Source: Verrucomicrobia bacterium Tous-C9LFEB (GTDB lineage: Bacteria > Acidobacteriota > Terriglobia > Terriglobales > Acidobacteriaceae). Taken from it: a DNA stretch of 64,000 nt. This document shows, piece by piece, positions 52,601 to 59,921 of this stretch. Position 1 is the stretch's first letter; every line of letters starts with the position of its first letter. A program made the translations under genes and the position numbers. Location: positions 1 to 64,000 of the forward strand of contig CAJCIP010000082.1 in assembly GCA_903970445.1 (NCBI GenBank), read 5' to 3'. The notes under the pieces were generated by a model that saw nothing but the letters and a program-made list of their open reading frames with translations, ran no database searches and had not been told where the DNA came from.

Positions 52601-53212
52601 ATCGATCGCGAGGATTGTTCCTGCCGAAGTGCCAAAGGCCACTGCATGGGAGCTTGGTAGGGTGCTGAGTCCGCCGAGCGCAAGGACGTCCGTCGCAACG
52701 CTGGAAGAGATTGCTGGGGCGGCGGTATTGGCAATGTATTGCGTACCCGCGATCGCGACGCTGTGCAAGCCCGTCGAAATCGCTGTTTCTACCTGTGACG
52801 CGGTTCCTACGACTGTGACACTTAGGCCGGAAGAAGAGCCAGAGCTGACGGTGAGACCATTGGCGGCAGCCCAGGTGTTGATTCGCGCTATCTGCTCGCT
52901 CGTAGCACCAAACTGCTGGCCAAATTGCTCGGGCGTCAGCCAAACGTGATACGCGGGATTTCCTGTAGTTTGAACAGCCGAAAGGTAGGCTTTCAAGGCC
53001 GTCAGCCGGTCGGCAGTGGGCTGAACATAAACCGTGAATTGCACCGGCGCGGTACCGGGGATCGCGCCTTGATCGACCGACCCCGCGGGCAGCACAGGAA
53101 CCTGAACGTGTAACGTGGCGCGTTGGGCGATCGATCCCATGACGAGACAAGACAGGCCCAGGAAAATCGCGGCGCAACGGCGTACGCAGAATCGCAAGGA
53201 ATCGGTGTGCAT
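49682..53212 (-). CDS. Degenerate sedolisin-like protein with five Ig-like repeats
   Basis: 1176-residue exported protein. Signal peptide (RRCAAIFLGLSCLVMGSIA), then a clear kumamolisin prodomain (YHVWLTPEQFGQQFGATSEQI). The following S53-type region is shortened and lacks the Glu-x-x-x-Asp pair and the GTSxxxP nucleophile; remains such as SARLGNINTTLYNLG-like PARLGNINTTLYNLGP are left. It is probably inactive as a peptidase. From about 415 on come repeated Ig-like domains with the recurring ending Y-S-G-D (SYSGDATYAAKTS, SYGGDNNYNSNSS, NYSGDTHFASSTS, MYSGDGNWAASTS, VYSGNSSYSTSTS). The end has two hydrophobic segments flanking RGRR, the lipobox-like LLGSVGCTN, and a last strand ending VTVQ, as in the neighbouring sedolisin. 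ATG at 53212 begins the signal peptide. May be an adhesin or binding protein. Confidence 0.85.
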   Translation of the reverse strand: MHTDSLRFCVRRCAAIFLGLSCLVMGSIAQRATLHVQVPVLPAGSVDQGAIPGTAPVQFTVYVQPTADRLTALKAYLSAVQTTGNPAYHVWLTPEQFGQQFGATSEQIARINTWAAANGLTVSSGSSSGLSVTVVGTASQVETAISTGLHSVAIAGTQYIANTAAPAISSSVATDVLALGGLSTLPSSHAVAFGTSAGTILAIDPLSELTSIVAANSSRVVSMTSTTCAGDSDAATQAATQLALQQASAQGITVLASSGCGVAGSSSFPASLSEVTSVALKPGLASPVSASLTELRPSWQHAPGLSADDFRHEPDLTATDLAAFVKTISSILATMPANADGSPARLGNINTTLYNLGPMPGLYTQPDHAAAGTWEENTGLGLVDLDKLAKFYPRGSLATDVSISLDNYSQTHGSNITFTTVVKDISGQGNGAVPSGTVTFNVKPYGALGPATLNNGTATYTTNVLPGGAYTVTASYSGDATYAAKTSTVTDNFTIEPESATLSATEAAAVPIGSDATLAVTVKSASGVGTPTGKVNVIPSGTSDTNTYTGTLSGSGGTAVAQVLVPGVQAGSDVFLISCDGTDPSFTCPTQRVTANFLKATPAVTLTYSPTSPNSGDTVAFQAAIAAAGNNAASPTGNVNFLNNGAIFGAGTVSGGVATLTTNAYAYSASGNNFSASYGGDNNYNSNSSTTTVTSGTIPTTTVVNATPNSVPVGGQVTLTATVSPNQTSANAIGGSVSFVIGTTTLCTGTLANGIATCTATLGARGAYSPIEANYSGDTHFASSTSGSQYASVEVVSGTTTTTIAATPSSPTAGQSVTYTATVKNTNGSATAFPFTGAVAFYVNGTAVGSPTITNGQATYTATLGSAATTVYAMYSGDGNWAASTSPTLSFNSTSTTTGTGSVTTLTSSTSSALVGANIVLTATIAQATAGTSGSALSGSVTFQDLYNSQSTTLGTIGVSSNGPGAGYAQISTTGLKRGTHVITAVYSGNSSYSTSTSVALTISITDADLTFSPASISLTAGSSAATTATVTAYAGFTGQVTLACVPPAGTGITCSFNPSTLTNSGTSVLTVITTAQHADNQKINFGKAAGGVAFAGLFLALCLPSSRGRRPLLLACLVTIGLLGSVGCTNIINGANGQQLTSGTPSGTQYLTVTATASDGKTSTTHTQQFQVTVQ

Positions 53213-53340
53213 AAAGTTAGAAGGATTGTTTCTCACCCGCGCTGAAAATAGCAAGAACCAGGGTGATTCGTGTTCCGTACCAAGCGTGCCCTAAGCGGTC
53301 CCCCAGGCATTTTGTAAAAGCTCTGCGGTAACATCACCGA

Positions 53341-54588
53341 ATGCCTCCCCTCGATGCAGACGAGCGAAGCCGCTTTTACAGCAGCTCGGGCTTATCCTGG
53401 CCCGCTGATCTTTATCTTGGCTATTTGGCGTGCTGGATTGTCCTCGTCGACCTTCACTATTATCGGATGCGAAGTGCTTGGATATACGGGTCGTGGCTGA
53501 TTAACTACCGCGGAGGGTTTGTTCGCCGCGGACTTTCAGGTGAGATATTCCTAGATCTCAAACGCTTACTGCATGTTCCACTTCTCGCGGAGGTTCTTGT
53601 CTTCCAGCTTTCCTGCTTCGCGCTGATACTCTTAGTTGTCCGGCAACTCCTACGTAGCCGATCCCATCCAGTTTGGGTTTGGGCACTAGTTGTATCACCG
53701 GCAACCTTCGCGTTTCCCATATTCGATTCTTCAGTCGCGTTCCGCCAGGAGATTCTCCTTTTTGCCCTGCTCGCCGTTTTAGTTTTGATCTTCAGGAAGC
53801 ATAGCTCCGCTCGAACCGACATAGTTCAGCTTTCCGACGGAACCCTCTCGCTTTGCTTAGCCACCGCTTGCCCCGCAATTATTCTTTGTCATGAAGGCCT
53901 CGTCTGCTACTTTCCTTACGTTGCCGTTGCTATGTTCCTGGGATTCAAAGGAATCAAGCGGACAGCTAAGGTACTCGCAATTCCGACCGTGCTTGTGTGT
54001 GTAGCTCTTTACCAAACAATGACGCATACCGGAAACGCGATTGTCGCTAGCCGTGTCTGCCAGGCTCTCCGCGATCCAGCAGCGGATGCGATGAACAATG
54101 GAATTTGCAGTGGATCAATTTATTTTCTGCAGCAATCAAGAAACATTTACAGGCAGCAGGTGATCAGTCTCGTTCACGACCGCGACGCCCTTCTCCTGTA
54201 CAGCATCGCAACCATATTATGCTTCCTTCCAATCCTCCTCGGATTGTTTGACGTAGGGCGTCGTGGGTGCCAACCCTGGAAGCTTTCAGCGTTTGCGAGC
54301 GCAACGCTACTATCGATGGCGGCATCCTCAATCCTCTTCATCAATGCTCTCGATTGGGGACGTTGGATCTACACACACGTCCTCTGCGTCAGCCTGCTGC
54401 TTTTTTGGCTTCATGCTGACCTGCCTCTTCGGCGGGATGCGGCTGGTCTGCAACACCACGAAGGGCTGAATACTTGGGTAATGCGCTCGGCGCTTTTTCT
54501 CTACGCAACCTGCTGGAACTTGCCCTTCTTCCCAGCAAAACACTTTATGGGATACGCCGGCGTTGCGTCGCGCTTCTTAGGATCGTGA
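53341..54588 (+). CDS. Unrecognised polytopic membrane protein
   Basis: 415 residues with about nine to ten hydrophobic segments and no family I can name. Notable: an early loop WLINYRGGFVRRGLSGEIF, several pairs of Arg near membrane edges, and HEGLVCYFPYVAVAM in the middle. The GFVRRGL loop occurs in other unnamed bacterial membrane proteins that I associate with surface polysaccharide loci; this is a recollection only. The codon use and base composition look poorer in G+C than the flanking genes, which could mean acquisition or relaxed selection. ATG at 53341 is divergent from the degenerate sedolisin. No catalytic motif is visible. Confidence 0.7.
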   Translation: MPPLDADERSRFYSSSGLSWPADLYLGYLACWIVLVDLHYYRMRSAWIYGSWLINYRGGFVRRGLSGEIFLDLKRLLHVPLLAEVLVFQLSCFALILLVVRQLLRSRSHPVWVWALVVSPATFAFPIFDSSVAFRQEILLFALLAVLVLIFRKHSSARTDIVQLSDGTLSLCLATACPAIILCHEGLVCYFPYVAVAMFLGFKGIKRTAKVLAIPTVLVCVALYQTMTHTGNAIVASRVCQALRDPAADAMNNGICSGSIYFLQQSRNIYRQQVISLVHDRDALLLYSIATILCFLPILLGLFDVGRRGCQPWKLSAFASATLLSMAASSILFINALDWGRWIYTHVLCVSLLLFWLHADLPLRRDAAGLQHHEGLNTWVMRSALFLYATCWNLPFFPAKHFMGYAGVASRFLGS

Positions 54589-54770
54589 CATACACACGCA
54601 TAGGAGGCTGCGGAACGCTAAGTGACAAGCTCGCATCGTGTCGACGTTCGAGAAGATCCGTGGCTAGTCGTCAGTCCAAGGCTGTGCGCTGAACGGACAC
54701 CTCTGGCCAGGCTAGCTGATAAACTTAGCTTGCGGAGCAGAGCGCATGCGCTCGTGCCGAAGGGACTTCG

Positions 54771-55724
54771 ATGGCACACATAAGCAATGGAAATGGAAAC
54801 GGTTCTGCTATAAATCTGCGTCTGAAGACCGGACTCGCCGAGATGCTTAAAGGTGGCGTCATCATGGACGTCATGAGTGTTGAGCAGGCACGGATTGCGG
54901 AAGAAGCTGGCGCAGTTTCCGTGATGGCGTTGGAGCGAGTGCCTGCCATGATCCGTGCTGAAGGCGGCGTCGCGCGCATGGCGAATCCCAAGCTGATCAA
55001 GGAGATCATCAGTGCGGTGTCATTGCCAGTTATGGCGAAGGCCCGTATCGGACACTTTGCCGAGGCGCAGGTGCTTCAGGAACTCGGCGTGGATTTTATC
55101 GACGAGTCCGAAGTGCTGACTCCGGCGGACGAAGCCCACCACATCGACAAGCATGCTTTCAAGACTCCTTTCGTTTGTGGCGCGAGAAATCTGGGTGAAG
55201 CGCTTCGTCGCATCTCGGAAGGCGCGGCGTTGATTCGCACCAAAGGCGAACCGGGCACCGGAGATGTTGTGCACGCGGTGCAGCACATGCGGCAGATCAC
55301 TAAGGAGATCAAGCAGCTCACGGTGCTTGGCGAGGAAGAGCTGTATGCGGCAGCCAAGAACCTGCAGGCCCCTTATGAGTTGGTGCGCATGGTGGCGAGA
55401 GCAGGCAAGTTGCCGGTGCCAAACTTCTCAGCCGGCGGAATCGCTACCCCTGCCGATGCTTCGCTGCTGATGCAGCTTGGCGCCGAGACGGTCTTTGTTG
55501 GCTCAGGCATTTTCATGAAGGATGGCGCGATTCCGCTGAACCTCAACAACGATACCGAGCGCGCGGAAGCTGTTTCTCGGGCACGCGCGATCGTCATTGC
55601 GGCGACTCACTACAACGATCCGAAGATAGTGGCCGAAGCAAGTGAGGCTGTGACGGGAACAATGAAGGGTCTGGCTGCCGCTGCGCTGGAAGACTCGCAA
55701 CGCATGCAGACCCGCGGATGGTAG
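54771..55724 (+). CDS. pdxS: Pyridoxal 5'-phosphate synthase, PdxS subunit
   Basis: Makes PLP from ribose-5-phosphate, glyceraldehyde-3-phosphate and ammonia supplied by PdxT. 317 residues, with [31 protein letters not shown], the catalytic Lys in [22 protein letters not shown], the second catalytic Lys in [17 protein letters not shown] and [17 protein letters not shown] 15-residue Asn/Gly-rich lead precedes the conserved start. ATG at 54771 has AAGGGA six bases upstream. It is followed by pdxT after 43 bases. Confidence 0.97.
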   Translation: MAHISNGNGNGSAINLRLKTGLAEMLKGGVIMDVMSVEQARIAEEAGAVSVMALERVPAMIRAEGGVARMANPKLIKEIISAVSLPVMAKARIGHFAEAQVLQELGVDFIDESEVLTPADEAHHIDKHAFKTPFVCGARNLGEALRRISEGAALIRTKGEPGTGDVVHAVQHMRQITKEIKQLTVLGEEELYAAAKNLQAPYELVRMVARAGKLPVPNFSAGGIATPADASLLMQLGAETVFVGSGIFMKDGAIPLNLNNDTERAEAVSRARAIVIAATHYNDPKIVAEASEAVTGTMKGLAAAALEDSQRMQTRGW

Positions 55725-55767
55725 ATCACTTCGGTCGCGCGCAAACACATTTCGTCGGCCTGACAAG

Positions 55768-56355
55768 ATGAAGATCGCGCCCTCCATCGGCGTGCTCGCG
55801 TTACAGGGCGCTTTCGATGTCCATGCAAAACGGCTTGCGGAGCTTGGTGCGGAAACATGTCTCGTTCGAAAGCCTGCAGACCTCGATGGTCTGGACGGCC
55901 TCGTTATTCCTGGCGGGGAGTCGAGCGCCTTTTTGTGGCATCTGGAACGCGCCAATTTCTACGAGGCCCTCGAAGCGTTCGTGACCACGAAGCCGGTTTT
56001 CGGAACCTGTGCCGGTTGCATTCTCCTTGCGAAAGAAGTGTCGAATCCACCGCAACGTTCGTTCGGGGTCTTCGACATCTCGGTAGAGCGAAACGCATAT
56101 GGCCGCCAGAACGACTCGGTCATTCTCCACGCAGAGACAAGTCTCGCCGGCGGAGACATGGAAATGGTGTTCATTCGCGCTCCGCGGGTCACGCGGACTG
56201 GTGACGGCGTCGAGGTGCTGGCGAAACGAAATGGCGATCCCGTTCTCCTTCGGCAAGGCCGACTTCTAGCCGCAACCTTCCATCCAGAGCTCAGTGAAGA
56301 CCGCCGCGTTCACGATTTGTTCCTGAAGATCGTGCAGCAAACGGCGGTCGACTAG
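55768..56355 (+). CDS. pdxT: Pyridoxal 5'-phosphate synthase glutaminase, PdxT subunit
   Basis: Class I glutaminase giving ammonia to PdxS. 195 residues with IGVLALQGAFDVH, GLVIPGGESSAF, nucleophile Cys in FGTCAGCILLA, and the His-Glu of AATFHPELSED. All three catalytic residues are present. Same strand as pdxS; the pair forms the synthase complex. The upstream ribosome site is weak. Confidence 0.96.
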   Translation: MKIAPSIGVLALQGAFDVHAKRLAELGAETCLVRKPADLDGLDGLVIPGGESSAFLWHLERANFYEALEAFVTTKPVFGTCAGCILLAKEVSNPPQRSFGVFDISVERNAYGRQNDSVILHAETSLAGGDMEMVFIRAPRVTRTGDGVEVLAKRNGDPVLLRQGRLLAATFHPELSEDRRVHDLFLKIVQQTAVD

Positions 56356-56394
56356 TTCCCTGTTTCGCGCACTCACTACAATAAGGGTGTGCAG

Positions 56395-57162
56395 GTGCAA
56401 CAAAGCAGCGCTGGCGTGTCGTACTTTTGGCATCTGCCTGCCAATGCTTCTGCTCACGGTTTGGCGCTCGACAATCATCTGAAATTGAATCTTTGGATTG
56501 CGTTCAGCCTTCTCGCACTTTTGCATGTCCTGCTTATGGTCGGCCTAATTGCTCGTCGTCGAGCAATTAGGCCTGTGCACAAGCTCACGCTCGAATACAT
56601 TCCGCTCATCGCCTTCACAGCTTTGTTCGGCACGCTTGCCTTCCAAGCGCAGCGGCTGTGGGCGCTTGAGCGCTATACAGGCGCAGACCCGGGTGCCATG
56701 CAAGTCGAGGTCACGGGAATGCAATTCGCGTGGTACTTTCGCTATCCGGGCGCGGACGGCACGTTCGGCAACACGTCACTGTCCCTCATCGCGCCGGGCG
56801 AAGGCAATCCGGTTGGTCTTGATCCGAAGGACAGCTATGGTCGCGACGACATCGTAAGCAGCCAGCTCGTTCTTCCCGCGGACCATGAGGTGGATCTTGC
56901 TTTGCGTGCCGTTGATGTTATTCATGGCTTCGCGATACCTGAGCTGCGGCTGAAACAAAACGCCGTGCCCGGTCAAGCAGTACACGTACACTTCACGCCC
57001 ACTGCGCCGGGAACATACGCCATTCTCTGCACACAGGTTTGCGGGTCGGGCCACTATCGCATGCAGGCTACGCTGCGGGTCCTCTCTCAGGCGGAGTTTG
57101 ACGCGTGGCTTTCCGCCGAAGAACGCAAAGCGCACGACGCTGCGGTGGGTGCGGGTCGATGA
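56395..57162 (+). CDS. coxB: Cytochrome c oxidase subunit II
   Basis: Electron-entry subunit with the CuA centre. About 255 residues: two N-terminal membrane helices (LKLNLWIAFSLLALLHVLLMVGL and LEYIPLIAFTALFGTLAFQ) and a periplasmic cupredoxin domain. CuA ligands are His in VDVIHGFAIPEL and Cys-Cys-His-Met in CTQVCGSGHYRM; Gln replaces the usual Glu, which binds through its backbone. No fused haem c domain. GTG at 56395 has AAGGG seven bases upstream and is preferred over GTG at 56389. A perfect 14-bp palindrome lies inside the gene. Stop overlaps the coxA start as ATGA. Confidence 0.94.
   Translation: MQQSSAGVSYFWHLPANASAHGLALDNHLKLNLWIAFSLLALLHVLLMVGLIARRRAIRPVHKLTLEYIPLIAFTALFGTLAFQAQRLWALERYTGADPGAMQVEVTGMQFAWYFRYPGADGTFGNTSLSLIAPGEGNPVGLDPKDSYGRDDIVSSQLVLPADHEVDLALRAVDVIHGFAIPELRLKQNAVPGQAVHVHFTPTAPGTYAILCTQVCGSGHYRMQATLRVLSQAEFDAWLSAEERKAHDAAVGAGR
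56542..56573 (+). repeat. Perfect 14-bp inverted repeat inside coxB
   Basis: GGCCTAATTGCTCG (56542-56555), loop TCGT, then the exact complement CGAGCAATTAGGCC (56560-56573). The left arm starts on a codon boundary, at residue 50, and the hairpin encodes GLIARRRAIRP just after the first membrane helix. Confidence 0.9.
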
Positions 57163-58868
57163 AGATGCAGCCGACGCGAGCAAAGCCCGAGCACTCCCGG
57201 ATCACGCATCACCGCACGGTAGGCTTCGGATACCTCGCGATCTCGCTGAGCGCGGTTGCTGCCGGAACGGTGCTTTCGCTCGCGATGCGTTTGCACTTAG
57301 CGTGGCCGGGATGGTCGCTTCCTCTTCATGGCCCCATCCTTCCGGAAGAGTACCTGGCACTCGTTACGATGCACGGCACGCTGATGCTCTTCTTTGTGCT
57401 CACGGTCGCGCCGCAAAACGGCTTCGGCAATTTGATTTTGCCGGCTCAGATCGGCGCCTCTCGCATGGCGTTTCCGCGATTGAATCTTCTCTCGATGGCG
57501 GTAACTGCGGTCGCTCTTTTTGTTTTGTTCAGTGCATTCATCGTACCCGGCGGCGCACCCATTTCCGGGTGGACAGCGTATCCTCCGCTTTCCACCTCGT
57601 CCCTTGCCGGACCCGGCCAAGGATGGGGTATGGATGCGTGGCTCGCCAGCATCGCCCTGTTCAGCATCGGTAGCACTCTCGCAGCCGTGAACACACTTAC
57701 AACCATCGTCAAGCTACGCTGCGATGGAATGACATGGGAACGACTTCCTCTGACTGTCTGGAGTTGGTTCACGGCTGCGCTCCTGAGCGTGATTGCTTTC
57801 AGTGTGCTTTTGGCAGCGCTGCTTCTATTGTTCTGCGACCGGCATCTAGGGACCGCATTTTTCCTGCCGCATACGGAATGGATGAATGGTGTGCTGCGCC
57901 AACATGGCGGCGACGGCTCTCCGCTCCTGTGGCTGCACCTGTTCTGGTTTTTCGGCCACCCCGAGGTCTACATTGCCATCCTGCCGGGCATGGGCCTGAC
58001 TTCGATGGTCATCGCGAACTTTGCGCGTCGCCGAGTGTTCGCGTACAGGTTGATGATCGCAACAACGCTGCTCATCGGCTTATTGGGCATTGTTGTTTGG
58101 GGACATCACATGTTTGTCGCCGGGCTCAATCCATTCGCCGGATCGGCGTTCGCGCTTTCCTCCATGGCCATTGCCATTCCTGCGACTGCCGAGGTACTCA
58201 GTTGGCTGGCAATGGTCTGGCGGTCGCGTCCGCAGCTTACAACGGCGATGGTGTTTGCTTTGGGATTCGTTTCCCTGTTTGTCGCTGGCGGGCTGACCGG
58301 ACCGATTCTCGCGCAGCCGGTACTCGATGAATACCTGCACAACACGTTCTTCGTCGTCGGGCATTTCCATCTCATTATGGCGATGGCCGGGGTCTTCGGA
58401 CTGTTCTGCGCGACGTACTATTGGTTTCCGTTGATGTTTGGCCGCGCGCTTTCGGAGCGCATTGGCAAGGTTCATTTCTGGGGAACGATCGTTTTCGCGT
58501 ACAGCACCTTTTTGCCGATGCACTTCACCGGGTTAGCTGGTGAACCAAGACACTACGCACAGCTCACAGGAATTCCGGGACCCACAGGCACCTTGCTCGC
58601 AGCGACGATGCCGCTACAGCGGCACATCACAGTCTCTGCGCTTTGCCTTGGTTTGGCTCAGCTTCCGTTTCTGCTGAACCTTCTGCTATCGGTACTCAGG
58701 CCGGTGCGGACTACGAAGAACCTTTGGAACGCCACCACGATGGAGTGGGCGCCAAAGACGGATAAACTCCCCGCGGCGTACCGTGGACCTTGCCATTACT
58801 CACAAGACGGCAACGAATTTGCGCCACAGTGGGAAGAACCATCATCCACAGCCGACGGCGGCGCGTGA
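57159..58868 (+). CDS. coxA: Cytochrome c oxidase subunit I
   Basis: Haem-copper oxidase catalytic subunit with about 12-13 helices in 569 residues. Ligands seen: low-spin haem His in TMHGTLMLFF, CuB His and the cross-linking Tyr in FFGHPEVYIAILPG, the His pair in VVWGHHMFV, and the haem a3/a His in VVGHFHLIMAM. The Glu of HPEVY, which marks A1-type oxidases, is present. ATG at 57159 overlaps the coxB stop. Electron donor and haem type cannot be read from the sequence. Confidence 0.96.
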   Translation: MKMQPTRAKPEHSRITHHRTVGFGYLAISLSAVAAGTVLSLAMRLHLAWPGWSLPLHGPILPEEYLALVTMHGTLMLFFVLTVAPQNGFGNLILPAQIGASRMAFPRLNLLSMAVTAVALFVLFSAFIVPGGAPISGWTAYPPLSTSSLAGPGQGWGMDAWLASIALFSIGSTLAAVNTLTTIVKLRCDGMTWERLPLTVWSWFTAALLSVIAFSVLLAALLLLFCDRHLGTAFFLPHTEWMNGVLRQHGGDGSPLLWLHLFWFFGHPEVYIAILPGMGLTSMVIANFARRRVFAYRLMIATTLLIGLLGIVVWGHHMFVAGLNPFAGSAFALSSMAIAIPATAEVLSWLAMVWRSRPQLTTAMVFALGFVSLFVAGGLTGPILAQPVLDEYLHNTFFVVGHFHLIMAMAGVFGLFCATYYWFPLMFGRALSERIGKVHFWGTIVFAYSTFLPMHFTGLAGEPRHYAQLTGIPGPTGTLLAATMPLQRHITVSALCLGLAQLPFLLNLLLSVLRPVRTTKNLWNATTMEWAPKTDKLPAAYRGPCHYSQDGNEFAPQWEEPSSTADGGA

Positions 58869-58913
58869 AAAGCCATTCCAGCGTACTCTGATGATGTAAG
58901 CCACTGACGATCC

Positions 58914-59693
58914 ATGCCGTCAACTATTACACCGCCTGACATCGACCGACCCCGCCGCCCTGATTTCATTGAGGGTGACAACGGCTCAGGCCGCAAGCCG
59001 CCCACCGACAAACGCACCGGCGGCAACGGTGACAACGATGGCGACGGCTGGAGCAATCGCCCACAAGGGAAACGCGGACCCCGCGAACGCCTGTTACGTG
59101 CCCGCACAGGCTTATTCTTTGCGCTGTTCGGCGATCTGATGTTCTTCATCGCTCTCGTCAGCGTCTTCTTCGTGACGAAGGCTTCGGGCCACTTCGATGC
59201 CTACAACCGCTACATCAATGAGTGGCTTCCGACGGCCATTCCGTCAATCCTTTGGCTAAATACGGCCGTCCTTCTTCTTAGCTCTGTAAGTGCGGAAGTT
59301 GCCCGCCGCGCCATGTTTCACGAAATCGATGTAATGGACGAGTGGTTCGGCTTTGGCCGACCTACGTCAAAGCGTGCCGGCATTTGGCTCTGGGTCACGC
59401 TGCTGCTCGGAGCAATGTTCCTCGCTGGACAATGGGTGGCGTGGGGTCAGCTTTCCACCCACCACGCGTTTCTTCGTGCAAATCCAAGCAGCCATTTCTT
59501 CTACATCATCACGATCTCGCATGCCGTTCACTTGTTCCTTGGGATTGCTGCTCTCATTGCGGCGCTGGTTACCTTGAAGCACTCCAGAGTGATGGCTACG
59601 CGACAGGTGCTGGTAGATGGAACGGTTTGGTACTGGCACGCCATGGGTGTGCTCTGGATCTTCCTCTTCGCTTTGCTGGAATACGGCCAATGA
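58914..59693 (+). CDS. coxC: Cytochrome c oxidase subunit III
   Basis: 259 residues. The first about 65 are hydrophilic, Gly/Asp/Arg-rich and disordered, an extension beyond the usual family start. Then come five hydrophobic segments: LFFALFGDLMFFIALVSVFF, AIPSILWLNTAVLLLSSV, IWLWVTLLLGAMFLAGQWVAW, ITISHAVHLFLGIAALIA and VWYWHAMGVLWIFLFALL. The ISHAVHLFLG and WYWHAMGVLW stretches are typical. Stop overlaps the next small gene as ATGA. Confidence 0.92.
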   Translation: MPSTITPPDIDRPRRPDFIEGDNGSGRKPPTDKRTGGNGDNDGDGWSNRPQGKRGPRERLLRARTGLFFALFGDLMFFIALVSVFFVTKASGHFDAYNRYINEWLPTAIPSILWLNTAVLLLSSVSAEVARRAMFHEIDVMDEWFGFGRPTSKRAGIWLWVTLLLGAMFLAGQWVAWGQLSTHHAFLRANPSSHFFYIITISHAVHLFLGIAALIAALVTLKHSRVMATRQVLVDGTVWYWHAMGVLWIFLFALLEYGQ

Positions 59694-59911
59694 ACTGCAT
59701 ACGTGCTCTGCGCGGGATCGCACTCATTGCGATCCTGGCAATCGCTAGTACAACGCGGTCTTACGCGCAGGGCTGCGCGCAATGTCTCGACAGCACACGT
59801 GCGACCCCACCGGCTGTGCAGGCTGCGTACAGACACGCGATCTATTTGCTTGGCGGTGCGGGCGTTGCGGTCTTCGTCGCCGGCGCATTGCTGCTGTGGA
59901 GCGATCCATAA
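59690..59911 (+). CDS. Small CxxC membrane protein in the cox cluster
   Basis: 73 residues, not recognised. The ATG at 59690 overlaps the coxC stop codon, so it is translationally coupled. It has a signal peptide-like start (ALRGIALIAILAIASTTRSYA), then QGCAQCLDSTRA with a CxxC motif, and one membrane helix (AIYLLGGAGVAVFVAGALLLW). The position suggests a role in oxidase assembly, copper or redox handling, or a small subunit; that is inference from location. No other gene starts here in frame. Confidence 0.7.
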   Translation: MNCIRALRGIALIAILAIASTTRSYAQGCAQCLDSTRATPPAVQAAYRHAIYLLGGAGVAVFVAGALLLWSDP

Positions 59912-59921
59912 ATGATCGCTT

